From Mesorhizobium sp. (GTDB taxonomy: Bacteria; Pseudomonadota; Alphaproteobacteria; Rhizobiales; Rhizobiaceae), in assembly GCA_004017535.1 (NCBI GenBank), contig SAJS01000003.1:186001-250000 (forward strand): 64,000 bases of DNA, given 5' to 3'. Positions within the stretch are counted from its first letter, which is position 1. Every line of letters starts with the position of its first letter. The notes below the pieces were generated by a model. That model was not told the origin of the DNA, did not search any database, and saw only the letters and a list, made by a program, of their open reading frames with translations. Below, in pieces: positions 54,535 to 63,429 of this stretch. Position numbers and translations under genes: made by a program.

Positions 54535-56343
54535 ATGCCGTCCGAGGGGAACAGCATGCTTCACGAACAGATCGCCGCCGCGCCGGCGGAAAGCCTTACG
54601 CGGCAGGCGCAGGAACGCAGCTTCCACAGCCATGACGGCACGGAGATTTTCTACCGTTTCTGGCCGGCCGCATCTGCCGGGGCCAAAGGCGCGGTCGTGC
54701 TTTTCCATCGCGGCCATGAGCATGGCGGCCGCATGGCGCATCTGGTCGATGAATTGCGAATGCCGGATTACGCCTTCTATGCCTGGGACGCGCGCGGCAA
54801 TGGCCGCTCCGCCGGCGAGCGCGGCTATGCGCCGTCTTTCGCGGCGCTGGTGCGCGACATCGACTGTTTCATGCGCGAGATCTCCGCGAAGGACGGTTTT
54901 GGCGCATCGGACATCGCGCTCATCGCGCAATCCTTCGGCGCCGTGCTCGCCGCCGCCTGGGTGCATGACTATGCGCCGAAACTGCGCGCCATGGTGCTTG
55001 CCTCGCCGGCATTCTCGGTCAAGCTCTACGTGCCCTTCGCCAAGGAAGGCATCGCGCTATGGCAGAAGATCAAGGGGCGCTTCTTCGTCAATTCCTATGT
55101 CAAGGCGAGCCTGCTCACCCATGATCCGGTGCGCATCGCGTCGTTCGAGAACGATCCGCTGATCGCCAGGCCGATCGCCTCCAACATCCTGGTCGAGCTC
55201 TACCAGCATGCGGCACGCATCGTCGCCGACGCCCGCGCCATCACCGTGCCGACGCAGCTTCTTTTGTCCGGCAGCGATTGGGTGGTGCGGCACGGCCCCC
55301 AGCACGAGTTCTTCGTCAATCTCGGCAGCCGCGTGAAGGAGCGGCATGTGCTGCCGGGCTTCTTCCACGACACGCTCGGCGAGCGCGACCGCGCCAAGGC
55401 GCTCGACCTGATCCGGCCGTTTATCGAAGAGCAGTTCCAGAGGCCGGCCGAAGCTGTCGACCTGAAGCAGGCGGACATCGCCGGCTACACGCGCGACGAG
55501 GCCGACAGGCTTGCCTCGCCGCTCGATCTTCTGTCGCCCAGAGGCCTCTATTGGGCGATGAGCCGCGCGTTCATCCGCATCGGCAGCTGGTTCTCGCGCG
55601 GTATGAAGATCGGCGTCGGCACCGGCTTCGATTCCGGCTCGACGCTGGACTATGTCTACGAGAACGAGGCGCGTGGCCTCGGACCTATCGGCCGCATGGT
55701 CGATCGGACCTTTCTCGACGCCATCGGCTGGCGCGGCATCCGCCAGCGCAAGCTCAACCTCGAGGAACTGATCGGTTCGGCGCTGGCAACGCTGAAGTCG
55801 GCCGGACGTCCAGGCCATATAATCGACATCGCCGCCGGCCACGGCCGCTACGTGCTCGATGCGATCGGCAACAGCGCCGAGCAGCCGGCCAGCGTGCGGC
55901 TGCAGGACTATTCCGACCTCAATGTCGAGCTCGGCCGCAACCTGATCGCCGAACGGCAATTGCCGGCCAGCGTCTCGTTCCGCCGCGCCGACGCCTTCGA
56001 CGGCGACGGGCTCGCCGCGCTGAACCCGGCGCCCGATCTTGCCATTGTCTCCGGCCTCTACGAGCTCTTTTCGGACAATGCGTTGATAGCCCGCTCGCTC
56101 GGTGGCGTGGCCCGCGCCATGCAGCCGGGCAGCCTGCTGATCTACACCAACCAGCCCTGGCACCCGCAGCTCGAAATGATCGCGCGTAGCCTGACTTCGC
56201 ATCGGGGCGGCCAGGCCTGGATCATGCGGCGGCGCACGCAAGCCGAGATGGACCAACTGGTCGAAGCCGCTGGCTTCGAGAAGCTCGGCCAGCGCATCGA
56301 CCAATGGGGTATCTTCACCGTCTCGCTGGCAAGGCGGGTTTAG
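54535..56343 (+). CDS. Bifunctional alpha/beta hydrolase and SAM-dependent methyltransferase (YnbC-like)
   Basis: A 602-residue two-domain protein. The N-terminal hydrolase (about 20-310) has the monoacylglycerol lipase-like RGHEHGGRM oxyanion turn, nucleophile S133 in AQSFGAV, an acid in SGSDWVV and a His in FFHDTLGE. The C-terminal methyltransferase (about 400-600) has motif I IIDIAAGHGRYVLD. A deacylation and a methylation step on one lipid are suggested. Both ATG 54535 and ATG 54556 have ribosome sites. It starts 15 bases after the phosphatidyltransferase gene. E. coli YnbC has the same domain order. Confidence 0.88.
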   Translation: MPSEGNSMLHEQIAAAPAESLTRQAQERSFHSHDGTEIFYRFWPAASAGAKGAVVLFHRGHEHGGRMAHLVDELRMPDYAFYAWDARGNGRSAGERGYAPSFAALVRDIDCFMREISAKDGFGASDIALIAQSFGAVLAAAWVHDYAPKLRAMVLASPAFSVKLYVPFAKEGIALWQKIKGRFFVNSYVKASLLTHDPVRIASFENDPLIARPIASNILVELYQHAARIVADARAITVPTQLLLSGSDWVVRHGPQHEFFVNLGSRVKERHVLPGFFHDTLGERDRAKALDLIRPFIEEQFQRPAEAVDLKQADIAGYTRDEADRLASPLDLLSPRGLYWAMSRAFIRIGSWFSRGMKIGVGTGFDSGSTLDYVYENEARGLGPIGRMVDRTFLDAIGWRGIRQRKLNLEELIGSALATLKSAGRPGHIIDIAAGHGRYVLDAIGNSAEQPASVRLQDYSDLNVELGRNLIAERQLPASVSFRRADAFDGDGLAALNPAPDLAIVSGLYELFSDNALIARSLGGVARAMQPGSLLIYTNQPWHPQLEMIARSLTSHRGGQAWIMRRRTQAEMDQLVEAAGFEKLGQRIDQWGIFTVSLARRV

Positions 56344-56355
56344 GACCGCCCACGC

Positions 56356-57702
56356 ATGCCTGCCAGCGCCGAGCCCCCGCCACTTTCAGCCACCGCAGCC
56401 ACCGCAGCCGCCGAACCCTACGGACGTGTCGCCCTTCGGGCGGCGCTGTGGCTCGCATTCCTTGCGCCGTTCTTCTATTCGACCTACGGCTTCGCCAACT
56501 GGCTGGCCTCGACACGCAATCAAGTCGGCAGCATCGTCTTCTCCTGGGAACACCATGTTCCGTTCCTCGCCTGGACGATCGTGCCCTATTGGTCGATCAA
56601 CCTGTTCTACGCCCTGTCGCTTCTGCTCAACGACAGCAAACAACGTGTGAACCGGCTGGCGGGCCGCTATCTCACCGCGCAGGTGGTCGCCGTCTCCTGC
56701 TTCATCCTGTTTCCGCTGACCGCCACCTTCGTGCGGCCGGCAACGACCGGCCTGCCCGGCTTCATGTTTGCCGTGCTCGGCGGCTTCGACAAGCCGTTCA
56801 ACCAGGCCCCTTCCCTGCATATCGCGCTTCTGGTGATCATCTGGGATCATTGGCGCCAGCGCCTTTCCGGCCCCCTGCTCACGCTCTGGCATTTTTGGTG
56901 CTTCCTGATCGGCGCCTCGGTGCTGACAACCTGGCAGCACCATTTCATCGATATCCCGACCGGCGCGTTGCTCGGTGTCTTCGCGCTATGGCTGTTTCCG
57001 GCGACGGGCGAACTGCCTTTCGCCGGCTTCCGTCTGACTGCTGACGGCAAGGCGCGGCGCCTTTCGCTCTGCTACGCACTGGGCGCCGCCCTGGCGCTCG
57101 CCGCTGCGGCCATCGGCGCCTTCTTCTCGGCGCTTGCGCTTGTGCTTTTTTGGCCTTCGCTGGCACTGGCCATCGTCGCTTTCGGCTATGCCGGTGCTGG
57201 GCCAAAAGTGTTCCAGAAGACGGCGGACGGCCGTCTGTCCCCGGCAAGCCGCGTCCTGCTCTGGCCATACCGGCTGGGCGCCAGGACCAATGTCTGGGCC
57301 TGGACACGCAAGCTGCCGCCGGTGGTTGCCGTCACCGACGGTGTCTTTCTCGGGCGCTTTCCCGACGCTGCCGAAGCACACGGCTTCGGCACGGTGATCG
57401 ACCTTGCCGCCGAGCTGGAACGGCCGGGCGACGCGCCAGGCCGCTGGATCAGCTTTCCCATGCTCGATCTCCTGCCGCCACCCGCCGACACGCTCGACGA
57501 GGCGGTGGCGGCGATCGAACCGGCGCGCCTGCAGGGCACCGTGCTGGTCTGCTGCGCGCTCGGCTTCCAGCGCAGCGCCACGGTCGTCGCCCGCTGGCTG
57601 GTCGCCAGCGGCCGCTCGCACACGCCGGCGCAGGCGCGCAAGCAGCTCGCCGCTTCCGGCCGGCCGGTGCATCTTCAGCTCGGACTGGACGAGCCGGCAT
57701 GA
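56356..57702 (+). CDS. PAP2 and dual-specificity phosphatase fusion (YnbD-like)
   Basis: A 448-residue membrane protein. The N-terminal part has about six helices with a PAP2-type active site: H155 in PSLH, S188, then H195-H196 and D199 in QHHFIDIPTG. The Arg of the usual SR motif is Val189. HHxxD is typical of the PAP2_3 group, which includes lipid phosphotransferases. Two further helices lead to a soluble dual-specificity phosphatase with C400-x5-R406 (CALGFQRS). It could remove phosphate from a phosphatidyl-alcohol phosphate. It begins 12 bases after the preceding gene. Confidence 0.88.
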   Translation: MPASAEPPPLSATAATAAAEPYGRVALRAALWLAFLAPFFYSTYGFANWLASTRNQVGSIVFSWEHHVPFLAWTIVPYWSINLFYALSLLLNDSKQRVNRLAGRYLTAQVVAVSCFILFPLTATFVRPATTGLPGFMFAVLGGFDKPFNQAPSLHIALLVIIWDHWRQRLSGPLLTLWHFWCFLIGASVLTTWQHHFIDIPTGALLGVFALWLFPATGELPFAGFRLTADGKARRLSLCYALGAALALAAAAIGAFFSALALVLFWPSLALAIVAFGYAGAGPKVFQKTADGRLSPASRVLLWPYRLGARTNVWAWTRKLPPVVAVTDGVFLGRFPDAAEAHGFGTVIDLAAELERPGDAPGRWISFPMLDLLPPPADTLDEAVAAIEPARLQGTVLVCCALGFQRSATVVARWLVASGRSHTPAQARKQLAASGRPVHLQLGLDEPA

Positions 57703-58142
57703 GCGACGACGCCTATCAGCGCAAGGCTGCCGCCTTCGCCGCCATGCTGGTCAATCAGGCGGCATGGCCGGCCGCGATCGTGATCGCCGGCGACAGCATC
57801 GCGCCGCTGGTCGCCTCGGCGCGCGGCGCGCTCACAGCGCCGCTTGCGGTGCTGGCGTTGCTCGTCGCGGCGGCGAGCGCGGTGGTGGTGCTCGGGCTCT
57901 CGGTGCTTCTCGTCTTCGATGCGCTGCTGTTCCGGCTGATGGCGACGCATGGCGACGAGATATCAGGAGGCGCCGCTGTCGACGACCTACTGAGCCGCAT
58001 GCGGCTGAAGCCCGCTTCGCTGACGACGCGTCCGCTCGACGAGCGCATCGCCGGAACACGCCGCCTGCTGGCCAGGCAGCGGATCGCCTTCGCGGTCTTC
58101 GTCGTCGCGTTCCTCACCGCCGGATTCTGGATGCCCAGATGA
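57699..58142 (+). CDS. Small membrane protein of the lipid operon
   Basis: A 147-residue protein with three hydrophobic segments (AAWPAAIVIAGDSIAPLV region, VLALLVAAASAVVVLGLSVLL, IAFAVFVVAFLTAGFW) and a basic loop between the second and third. I recognise no family of known function. Its ATG overlaps the previous TGA by four bases, and its own TGA overlaps the next ATG by four, so it is a true member of the operon. A structural or chaperone role for the membrane enzymes is possible. Confidence 0.8.
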   Translation: MSDDAYQRKAAAFAAMLVNQAAWPAAIVIAGDSIAPLVASARGALTAPLAVLALLVAAASAVVVLGLSVLLVFDALLFRLMATHGDEISGGAAVDDLLSRMRLKPASLTTRPLDERIAGTRRLLARQRIAFAVFVVAFLTAGFWMPR

Positions 58143-58798
58143 GCAAGCTTTCGCTGCGCACCTACACGCTGTTGCAGACCGTAACCTCGGTTGGCCTTTC
58201 GGCGATGGCATGGGCGGTCACCGGCGTGCGGCCGATCTGGAGCGGCAGCGAGCCGTCGGACCGGCAGCGCATCTATTTCGCCAACCACACCAGCCATGGC
58301 GATTTCATCCTGCTCTCGGCCTGCCTCAGCGAGACGGAGCGCGCCAAGACGCATGCGATCGCCGCCGCCGAATATTGGGGCAAGTCGCGGCTCCGCCGCT
58401 TCATCGCGCAGGACATGCTGTCGTCGGTGCTGATCAGCCGGACCTGGACGAGCGAAGCGGAGCACCCGATCTCGATCATGCTCTCCGTGCTCGACCAGGG
58501 TCATTCGCTGATCATCTTCCCCGAAGGTACCCGCAACACCAGCGACGAGCTGCTGCCTTTTCGTTTCGGCCTCTACAATCTGTCGATGGCGCGGCCCGAC
58601 GTCGAGCTGATCCCCTGCTGGATCGAGAACATGTCGCGCGTGCTGCCCAAGGGCCAGTTCCTGCCTGTGCCGCTGCTTTGCCGCGTCGTCTTCGGCGCGC
58701 CCGTCGTTGTGGGGCCGGGCGAAGAGCGGCGCGCCTTCCTCCAGCGCGCCCGCGCCGAGCTTCTGGCGCTCAATCCGCGCCCCGACCGAGACGATTGA
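58139..58798 (+). CDS. 1-acyl-sn-glycerol-3-phosphate acyltransferase (PlsC-type)
   Basis: A 219-residue acyltransferase with the catalytic H50-x4-D55 (NHTSHGDF) and the substrate-binding FPEGTR near residue 127. It acylates lysophosphatidic acid or a related lyso-lipid, giving phosphatidate for CDP-diacylglycerol synthesis. It starts within the stop of the small membrane gene and its TGA shares a base with the next ATG. The hydrophobic N-terminus (LLQTVTSVGLSAMAWAV) anchors it to the membrane. Confidence 0.9.
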   Translation: MSKLSLRTYTLLQTVTSVGLSAMAWAVTGVRPIWSGSEPSDRQRIYFANHTSHGDFILLSACLSETERAKTHAIAAAEYWGKSRLRRFIAQDMLSSVLISRTWTSEAEHPISIMLSVLDQGHSLIIFPEGTRNTSDELLPFRFGLYNLSMARPDVELIPCWIENMSRVLPKGQFLPVPLLCRVVFGAPVVVGPGEERRAFLQRARAELLALNPRPDRDD

Positions 58799-59733
58799 TG
58801 CGCCACGAAATCAGCATTCTCATCATCGGCCTTTTCGTGGTGCTGAGCACCGCCAGCGTCACCGCCGGCATCCTCTCGATGCGCGCGCCGAAGCCGCTCA
58901 GTTCGACGCTGGTCAACCTCACGCAACGCATCAACGCCTGGTGGGTGATGGTGGCGCTGATGACGGTCGCCTTCTTCTTCGGCCGTTACGGCATGACCAT
59001 CCTGTTCGGGCTGATCTCGTTCGCGGCGCTGCGCGAATTCGTGACGCTGACGCACAGCCGGCGCAGCGACCACTGGGTGCTGCTCGGCATGTTCGGCATC
59101 GTCATCCCCTTCCAGTACTGGCTGGTGTGGACCGCCTGGTACGGCCTCTTCGTCATCTTCATCCCGGTCTACTGCTTCCTGCTGATGCCGGCGATCACGG
59201 CGCTGCACGGCGACACCGAACGTTTCCTCGAGCGCGTCTCGGCGCAGCAATGGGCGATCATGATCTCGGTCTATTGCGTCAGTCACGTGCCTGCTTTGCT
59301 GACGCTCAACGTGCCGGGTTTCGAAGACCGCAACCTTCTGCTCATCGCCTTCCTGATCATCGTCGTGCAGGGCAGCGACGTCCTGCAATACATCTTCGGC
59401 AAGCTGTTCGGAAAACACCGCTTCTCGCCTAACGTCTCGCCGTCGAAAACCTGGGAGGGGCTGATCGGCGGGCTGGTCGCGTCGAGCCTGCTCGGCGCAC
59501 TGCTCGCCTTCATCACACCCTTCTCGCCGCTGCAGGCCTCGGCCGTCGCCTTTGTCGCCTGCACGATGGGATTTCTCGGCGGCCTCGTCGCCTCGGCGAT
59601 CAAGCGCGACCAGGGCGTCAAGGACTGGGGCCATCTGATTGAAGGCCACGGCGGCATGCTCGACCGCACTGACAGCCTGGTCTTCGCCGCGCCGATCTTC
59701 TTCCACATCGTACGCTATTTCTGGACGGTCTGA
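58798..59733 (+). CDS. Phosphatidate cytidylyltransferase family protein (CdsA/YnbB-like)
   Basis: A 311-residue integral membrane enzyme of about eight helices that makes CDP-diacylglycerol from phosphatidate and CTP. The signature is SPSKTWEG plus KRD near residue 269 and EGHGG-x-L-DRTD at 282-292. In the canonical signature the residue before the G-H-G-G core is Pro; here it is Glu. It supplies the donor for the first enzyme of the operon, so the gene set closes a pathway. A housekeeping CdsA should be encoded elsewhere. Confidence 0.9.
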   Translation: MRHEISILIIGLFVVLSTASVTAGILSMRAPKPLSSTLVNLTQRINAWWVMVALMTVAFFFGRYGMTILFGLISFAALREFVTLTHSRRSDHWVLLGMFGIVIPFQYWLVWTAWYGLFVIFIPVYCFLLMPAITALHGDTERFLERVSAQQWAIMISVYCVSHVPALLTLNVPGFEDRNLLLIAFLIIVVQGSDVLQYIFGKLFGKHRFSPNVSPSKTWEGLIGGLVASSLLGALLAFITPFSPLQASAVAFVACTMGFLGGLVASAIKRDQGVKDWGHLIEGHGGMLDRTDSLVFAAPIFFHIVRYFWTV

Positions 59734-59776
59734 GCAAGCCAGTTAAAGCCGCTTGCGCATCCGAGAAGGGGAAGCG

Positions 59777-60712
59777 CTACAGCTCCAAATCCCAAGTCTG
59801 GCCGACGAGATCCTTGCCGAATGAATGATGGCGCTCCTCGTCGACCAGCTTGAAGCCCGCGGCCTGGTAGATGCGGCGGGCCGAGCCCAGTATGTCGTTG
59901 GTCCACAGCGTCAGCGTCTTGTAGCCCTTGGCGCGAGCGAAGGCGATGCATTCGTCGACCAGCCGCCGGCCGATGCCAAGACCCCGCGCCGAAGGCTCGA
60001 CATAGAGCAGCCTCAGCTTCGCCACCTCGGACGACTTGCGCACGACGAAGACCGAGCCGACCACCTCGCCTTCGCGCTCGGCGATCCAGGCGCGTTCCCA
60101 TTGTGCGTCGAATTTCTTGACGAACTCGGCGAGGATCTCGGCGACCAGCGCCTCATAGGTTCCGTCCCACCCATACTCCTCGGTGTAGAGCATGCCCTGA
60201 CGGCGCGTGACCCAGCCGATGTCGCCGACCTGGAGCGGCCGCAGGATATAGGGCACCTTGGGTTCGGACCTGTCCCCGAGCAGATCCTGGACGGTGCGCA
60301 TGGCCTTGACCAGCCGCTCCTGGTCGGCGGGCGGCAAGCGGTCGAGCAGCGCGCGCACCTGGTCATGCGAATCCTGGTTGAGCGGCGCGAAGGCTTGCCT
60401 GCCCGCCGGCGTCAGCGCGATCGAGGCGCGGCGCGCATCGGCTTCCGTGGCGGCGCGCTCGACCAGGCCGCGTTCCTCGAATTTCTTCAACAGCCGGCTG
60501 ACATAGCCGGGGTCAAGGCCGAGGTCGCGCACCAGATCACTGGCGACCAGCCCGTCGCGATGGGTAAGCTCGTAGAGCACCCGCGCCTCGGTCAGCGAGA
60601 ACGGGCTCTTCAGGAGGCCCTCGTCGAGCAGGCCGATCTGGCGGGTGTAGAAGCGATTGAAGGCGCGCACGATGTCGATGCGCTTCTTGCCGGGGTGGTC
60701 GTGGATGGTCAT
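59777..60712 (-). CDS. MarR-GNAT bifunctional regulator/acetyltransferase
   Basis: A 311-residue fusion. Residues 1-145 form a MarR-type winged helix (LVASDLVRDLGLDPGYVSRL recognition helices, then the wing RAATEADARRASIAL). Residues 155-311 form a GNAT domain with the acetyl-CoA loop PSARGLGIGRRLVDECIAFA and the closing IYQAAGFKLV. It may bind DNA and acetylate a small molecule or protein. A palindrome TTGACTGAGTCAA lies 38 bases before its start and may be its own operator. It is convergent with the lipid operon. Confidence 0.9.
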   Translation of the reverse strand: MTIHDHPGKKRIDIVRAFNRFYTRQIGLLDEGLLKSPFSLTEARVLYELTHRDGLVASDLVRDLGLDPGYVSRLLKKFEERGLVERAATEADARRASIALTPAGRQAFAPLNQDSHDQVRALLDRLPPADQERLVKAMRTVQDLLGDRSEPKVPYILRPLQVGDIGWVTRRQGMLYTEEYGWDGTYEALVAEILAEFVKKFDAQWERAWIAEREGEVVGSVFVVRKSSEVAKLRLLYVEPSARGLGIGRRLVDECIAFARAKGYKTLTLWTNDILGSARRIYQAAGFKLVDEERHHSFGKDLVGQTWDLEL

Positions 60713-60750
60713 CGGGATTCCTCCTGTCTTGGACAGGATCGATCATTTAG

Positions 60751-60763
60751 TTGACTGAGTCAA
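60751..60763. promoter_or_regulatory. Palindromic operator upstream of the MarR-GNAT gene
   Basis: TTGACTGAGTCAA, perfectly symmetric around the central G. It includes a TTGACT that could serve as a leftward or rightward -35 element, so binding would block it. Symmetry and position fit autoregulation. Confidence 0.65.
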
Positions 60764-60792
60764 TGAATGTGGCGAGCGCGATGCCACACAAC

Positions 60793-60966
60793 TTCGTCAT
60801 TCCAGGGCGGAGCAAGGAGCGAAGCGACGCGCGCAGATCCTGATGGCGAAACGCCGGCATAGGGGTACCTTCTTCTACACCGTATTCGTTCTACGGCAGG
60901 CGGAACGGCATGGATTCTAGGGTCTGCGCTCCGCTTCGCGTCGCTCCGCCCTAGAATGACGACCTC
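60793..60966. repeat. REP-like inverted repeat element
   Basis: The left segment (from about 60793) carries TCATTCCAGGGCGGAGC and GGAGCGAAGCGACGCG. The right segment (60917-60966) carries their approximate complement TTCGCGTCGCTCCGCCC followed by TAGAATGACGA. The arms are about 50 bases with a 70-base spacer and several mismatches. No gene is inside. Confidence 0.65.
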
Positions 60967-61002
60967 CCTGTCGCCGGCGCCAATCGCCGGCGCTTAGACG
61001 CC

Positions 61003-62142
61003 CTACCCCATCGGCAGCACCGGCCAGAACTCAACGATCCGCCCGCCGGCAAAAACCGCAATCGCCCCGAAATGCTGCAGCACGGCCTCGCTCTGCGTCG
61101 GCCGCAGGAAGGCGTAGCCGCCGGGTTTCACATCCGCGCTTGCCGGCAAGCCCATGAATTGTTGGTTGGAGGATAGCCCGATCAGGCCGTTCGGCTTCAT
61201 GCCTTCGGGGAACACCGGTTCGGCCATCCACTTGCCGCCATAGAGATAGCAGCCCTTCTTCGGGAAGAGGCCGAGCGCCTGGAGCGCCCTGGAAAGCGAG
61301 GGCGGGCCGGGCAGCATCGCGTCGACCGCCTTGAGAATCGGCGTGGCGATGAAGGCCGCCGGCTGGAAGCGGTCGAGGCCGTGCGTGTCGAAATCGCTGG
61401 GCAACACGAAGGCGGAGCCCATCGACACTTCGTTGGCCACGCCTGCGCCATGCAGCAGCGCCGTCTTCGAGCCGCCGATATTCAGGATGCGGCGCCGGTC
61501 CGGATCGAGGGCGGCGGCGAACTCCGCCGCCTTGGCCGAAGCCTGCTTCAGCGCCCTGGCCGCACCGCCGAAGACGCCCGGTATCTCCGGCGCATGCGCT
61601 TCATAGGCCATGATGCCTTCGCAATGCAGGCGCTCCGGCACCGTCAGCGCCTTGATCTCGGCGGGACTGGAAAAACCGCCGCGATGCAGGCCGACATCGA
61701 CCTCGAAAGCGAAGCGCAATTCGGTGTCGAGCGCGGCGGCCAAGGCGCCGTAGTCGGCCAGCCGCTCCGGCGTGTCAATCAGCCAGCAGACGCGCGACCA
61801 CCAGCCGGCGCCGCCTCTGGTCAGCGCGGCCTTGGCGGCGCCGACCGGCATCGGCTTGCCGTAGAGCAGATCGCCCTCGGGAAAGCCGTCGAGAACGGCC
61901 TGCGTCACCGGCGGATGGAAGGTCATGAAGCGATTGGTTTCGAGGGCCCGCGCGATATGCGACAGCAGCGGCATGCAAGGCAGCGACTTGTCGACCAGCC
62001 GAACGGCAAGGCCGGGCGCCAGCCGCTCCTTAACCAGCGCGATGTTGCCGTCCAGCCGGTCGCGGTCGAGCACCAGGCAGGGCCGGAAGATCTCGGCTGC
62101 CTTCAACGCCTCGGACAGGGCAGCGAAATAGGCGCTCATCAT
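61003..62142 (-). CDS. DSD1 family PLP-dependent enzyme (D-threonine aldolase/alanine racemase fold)
   Basis: A 379-residue pyridoxal-phosphate enzyme of fold type III. K52 in LVDKSLPCM is the likely PLP lysine, followed by FAFEVDVGLHRGG and NIGGSKTALLHG. The fold covers alanine racemase, D-threonine aldolase and D-serine dehydratase; the exact reaction is unknown. ATG at 62142 (followed by a second ATG) overlaps the stop of the oxidase by four bases. It is the last gene of the MFS-oxidase-PLP operon. Confidence 0.87.
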   Translation of the reverse strand: MMSAYFAALSEALKAAEIFRPCLVLDRDRLDGNIALVKERLAPGLAVRLVDKSLPCMPLLSHIARALETNRFMTFHPPVTQAVLDGFPEGDLLYGKPMPVGAAKAALTRGGAGWWSRVCWLIDTPERLADYGALAAALDTELRFAFEVDVGLHRGGFSSPAEIKALTVPERLHCEGIMAYEAHAPEIPGVFGGAARALKQASAKAAEFAAALDPDRRRILNIGGSKTALLHGAGVANEVSMGSAFVLPSDFDTHGLDRFQPAAFIATPILKAVDAMLPGPPSLSRALQALGLFPKKGCYLYGGKWMAEPVFPEGMKPNGLIGLSSNQQFMGLPASADVKPGGYAFLRPTQSEAVLQHFGAIAVFAGGRIVEFWPVLPMG

Positions 62143-63416
62143 TCGATGCCGAAAAGGCCGGCCATATAGGGCGACACGAAACGGTTTTCGGGATCGATGT
62201 CGCGGCGCACGGCAAGCGCGTCGTTCCAGCGCGGATAGAGTTTCTTGAAGTCCGCCGCCTTCAGGCTGTGCATCTTGCCCCAATGCGGCCTGCCGCCATA
62301 TTTGCGGAAGATGGGCTCGGCGCAACGCATGAAGGGCAGCGGGTCGTTGGCCGCGTCGTGGTGGATGGCTATCGAGCAGGTCAGCCTTTTGTGGAAGGGC
62401 GAAAGCCAGAATTCGTCCGGCGTCACCGAACGCACCTCCATCGGGAAATAGACTTCCGGAAAGTGCTTCTCCGTCAGCGCGATGATCTCGGCCAACGCCT
62501 TGGGGCCTTCCTCGAACGGCAGGTGGTATTCCATCTCGTTGAATTTGGTTCGACGGTCGCTGACATAGACGTTGAGCCAGTCCTGCACATAATCCTCGGA
62601 GGGCACCTTCTTCACCGCGCCCTTGATCAGCGCGCGGCGCAGCGATGGCAGCCGGCGCAGCACGGTGCGCAGCTTGCGCAATGTCGCCAGGCCCCCCTCG
62701 TCGTCCTCGGTCGGCCGCTGCGTCGGCTGGGCATCGCTCAGGTCGCTGGCAATGAACTGCGCATAGCCGGAAAACGGGATGTAGTAGAATTCGGCCGAAC
62801 GATGCGCGGCCATCATCTTTTCGAAATCGCGCAGCATGTCGCCAATCGGCAGCACCCATTTGCGGCGTCGCAGGCGGTAGGCCGCGATATTGTTCATCAT
62901 CACTTCGGTCAGGATGCCGAAGGCGCCAAGCGCGACGCCGGTGGCGTGGATCATGTCTCGGTCGTCGGCCCGGCTGTATTCGCGCAGCTTGCCCCGCCCA
63001 TCGACGAGCTGCACCGCCTCGAGCTGCGTGTGATAGGCGCCGAGCGTCGGGCCGGAGCCATGCGTTGCCGTGCCCAGCGCGCCGCCGATCGCCTGCTTGT
63101 CGATGTCGCCCATGTTGGGCAGGCCCTGGCCGATGCCTTGCAGGATGTGCATCAGGGCGCCGAGCCGCGTGCCCGCCCCCACCCGCGCCCTGTGGGCCGC
63201 CGGTTCGTGCGAGACCAGCCCTTCGATCTTCTCAAGCGAGACGATGGTGCCGTCGGATTGCACCAGCGGCGTGAACGAGTGGCCGGCGCCGGCGACGCGC
63301 AGCGGGCCCGGCGCCGAGCGCACCAGCTCGGCCAGCTCGCCGGCGTCGGCCGGCGTCGCGACCATTTTCGGGGAAGCCGTGACGAAACCAGACCAGTTGC
63401 TCCAGGCGTTTGCCAT
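62139..63416 (-). CDS. FAD-linked sugar-lactone oxidase (D-arabinono-1,4-lactone oxidase type)
   Basis: A 425-residue VAO-family flavoprotein. The FAD-binding part contains VAGAGHSFTPL (the flavin loop with the His), THGSGPTLG and FGILTEV. The ALO domain ends with HWGKMHSL (near 380) and DPENRFVSPYM. It oxidises an aldonolactone or sugar alcohol. ATG at 63416 follows a strong GGGGAGGG. It is linked by overlap to the PLP enzyme and follows the MFS gene by 13 bases. A nearby sugar-acid or polyol pathway is possible. Confidence 0.9.
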   Translation of the reverse strand: MANAWSNWSGFVTASPKMVATPADAGELAELVRSAPGPLRVAGAGHSFTPLVQSDGTIVSLEKIEGLVSHEPAAHRARVGAGTRLGALMHILQGIGQGLPNMGDIDKQAIGGALGTATHGSGPTLGAYHTQLEAVQLVDGRGKLREYSRADDRDMIHATGVALGAFGILTEVMMNNIAAYRLRRRKWVLPIGDMLRDFEKMMAAHRSAEFYYIPFSGYAQFIASDLSDAQPTQRPTEDDEGGLATLRKLRTVLRRLPSLRRALIKGAVKKVPSEDYVQDWLNVYVSDRRTKFNEMEYHLPFEEGPKALAEIIALTEKHFPEVYFPMEVRSVTPDEFWLSPFHKRLTCSIAIHHDAANDPLPFMRCAEPIFRKYGGRPHWGKMHSLKAADFKKLYPRWNDALAVRRDIDPENRFVSPYMAGLFGIE

Positions 63417-63429
63417 TGACCCTCCCCGT

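Noticed and set aside
53658-54635. 325-codon frame overlapping the CDP-alcohol transferase gene
   Set aside because: It is another frame of that gene and its neighbour; the 53911 frame has membrane helices and the family motif.
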